DNA of 5,799 nucleotides, taken from NCBI GenBank assembly GCA_023399355.1, contig JAEWQC010000353.1, positions 1 to 5,799 on the forward strand, in the 5' to 3' direction. Below are positions 4,775 through 5,799 of the stretch, one piece after another. Below the pieces are notes generated by a model, which was not told the origin of the DNA, ran no database searches, and saw only the letters and a list, made by a program, of their open reading frames with translations. The translations under genes were made by a program, and so were the position numbers. The stretch comes from Bacillota bacterium (GTDB taxonomy: Bacteria > Bacillota > Clostridia > Acetivibrionales > DTU013). Every line of letters begins with the position of its first letter. Position 1 is the stretch's first letter.

Positions 4775-5799
4775 ATGGCAGAAAATATAGCAATTCTCGG
4801 ATCCACGGGCTCAATCGGGACGCAGACACTGGAGGTGGCAAGAAATCTTGGCATCCGCGTATCAGCTCTCACAGCGAATTCAAATATTGACATGATCGAA
4901 AAGCAGGCAAGAGAATTCAAACCGCAGTTGGTTTCAATCGGTGACAGCTCGCTGGCCGCTGAATTGGAACACAGGCTGAAGAATTTGAACATAGAAGTCC
5001 ATTATGGCATGGAGGGGTTGAAAACAGCGGCTTCCATAACGGCTGCCGATACCGTGGTCACTTCGATAGTCGGTGTGGCAGGCCTGATACCAACAATAGA
5101 AGCGATACGACACGGCAAGAATATTGCACTTGCAAATAAGGAGACTCTTGTGACCGCAGGGTCCATTGTCATGTCCGAGGCTGCTGAACACGGTGTTTCG
5201 ATATTTCCTGTGGACAGTGAGCATGCTGCCATTTATCAGTGCCTGGCCGCAAACAGGAGGCAGGATGTGGACAGGCTCATACTTACGGCTTCAGGCGGCC
5301 CGTTCAGGGCAAAATCGGCGGAGGAGCTTGAAAAAGTAACGGTTGCCCAGGCTTTAAAGCACCCGAACTGGAATATGGGCAGCAAGATCACGATCGATTC
5401 CGCAACGCTCATGAACAAGGGCCTGGAAGTGATTGAAGCACGCTGGCTTTTTGACTTCACGCCGGACAGGATCAAGGTGGTCGTACATCCGCAAAGTATT
5501 ATCCATTCGATGGTAGAATATGCGGACGGGTCCATTATCGCACAGCTCGGCTCGCCAGACATGCGCATTCCCATACAGCTTGCCCTGACATGGCCTGAAC
5601 GGTCTGCAAACAGTTTCTCCAGGCTGGATCTCTTGAAATGCGGCAGCCTGACTTTTGAAGAACCTGATCCGGAGCGCTTTCCCTGTCTTGGATTGGCTTT
5701 TGAGGCTTTGAAGGCAGGCGGGACGATGCCGGTGGTGATGAACGGCGCAAATGAAGCGGCAGTTGATCTGTTCCTGAATGAAAAAATAGGGTTCTGTGA
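4775..5799 (+). CDS. dxr: 1-deoxy-D-xylulose 5-phosphate reductoisomerase, 3' end cut by the window
   Basis: Cytosolic NADPH-dependent enzyme that turns DXP into 2-C-methyl-D-erythritol 4-phosphate, the committed step of the MEP pathway to IPP, the substrate of the neighbouring UppS. The frame is open for 341 codons to the window edge; the family usually runs to about 380-400 aa, so roughly the last tenth is missing. The TGA in the final three bases is out of frame. Landmarks are the NADPH-binding GSTGSIG (9-15), ANKET (120-124), PVDSEH with metal ligands Asp147 and Glu149, TASGGPFR (Ser173), HPNWNMGSK (His196), MNKGLE (Asn214, Lys215, metal ligand Glu218), HPQSIIHSM, and NGANE (323-327). All match the E. 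coli catalytic set in order. The start ATG has AGGGGAG (4761-4767) 7 bases upstream. Downstream one would expect the site-2 protease rseP/rasP, but it is outside the window. Confidence 0.97.
   Translation, partial: MAENIAILGSTGSIGTQTLEVARNLGIRVSALTANSNIDMIEKQAREFKPQLVSIGDSSLAAELEHRLKNLNIEVHYGMEGLKTAASITAADTVVTSIVGVAGLIPTIEAIRHGKNIALANKETLVTAGSIVMSEAAEHGVSIFPVDSEHAAIYQCLAANRRQDVDRLILTASGGPFRAKSAEELEKVTVAQALKHPNWNMGSKITIDSATLMNKGLEVIEARWLFDFTPDRIKVVVHPQSIIHSMVEYADGSIIAQLGSPDMRIPIQLALTWPERSANSFSRLDLLKCGSLTFEEPDPERFPCLGLAFEALKAGGTMPVVMNGANEAAVDLFLNEKIGFC

Noticed and set aside
5236..5574. 112-codon minus-strand open frame inside dxr
   Set aside because: It lies wholly opposite a clear dxr with all catalytic motifs, and its translation shows no recognisable family. 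It is a shadow frame.
5797..5799. TGA at the window end as the dxr stop
   Set aside because: It is out of frame: the last full dxr codon is TGT at 5795-5797, followed by an incomplete GA.
1..5799. CRISPR array, tRNA, rRNA, prophage or defence genes
   Set aside because: No regularly spaced direct repeats, no tRNA-like cloverleaf and no phage, nuclease or toxin-antitoxin proteins were seen on either strand.

Overview
The window looks like chromosomal DNA from a Gram-positive anaerobe of the Clostridia/Firmicutes type. This is inferred from the protein sequences, the uppS-cdsA-dxr gene order, the strong GGAGG-type ribosome binding sites, and a duplicated FtsX-type permease with its ATPase just upstream. 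No genus is claimed.

Layout. Positions 1-72 hold the last codons of an ABC transporter ATPase. It overlaps by 11 bases a large permease gene (62-2575, 837 aa) with two FtsX-type halves. A 543-bp non-coding gap (2576-3118) follows. It contains an AT-rich hairpin, a strong hairpin with a UUCG loop that probably ends the transporter transcript, a sigma-A-like promoter with a perfect palindrome over its expected start point, a long imperfect hairpin (2918-3000) enclosing the start of a possible 27-codon reading frame, and a further hairpin and an extended -10 close to the next gene. Then come three co-directional housekeeping genes: uppS (3119-3868), cdsA (3872-4702) and dxr (4775 to the window end, incomplete).

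How the genes fit together. Dxr commits carbon to the MEP pathway that makes IPP. UppS condenses IPP units into undecaprenyl diphosphate, the lipid carrier for peptidoglycan. CdsA makes CDP-diacylglycerol, the precursor of anionic and zwitterionic phospholipids. The three genes form a conserved envelope-precursor cluster. The ABC transporter appears to be a separate unit; its substrate cannot be read from the sequence.

The coding genes are ordinary family members. The part most worth a second look is the structured leader in front of uppS. It has mutually exclusive pairings and a segment complementary to the uppS ribosome binding site. This is a hypothesis from reading the sequence by eye, with no folding or conservation test. 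No clearly new defence, mobile or catalytic system was found.
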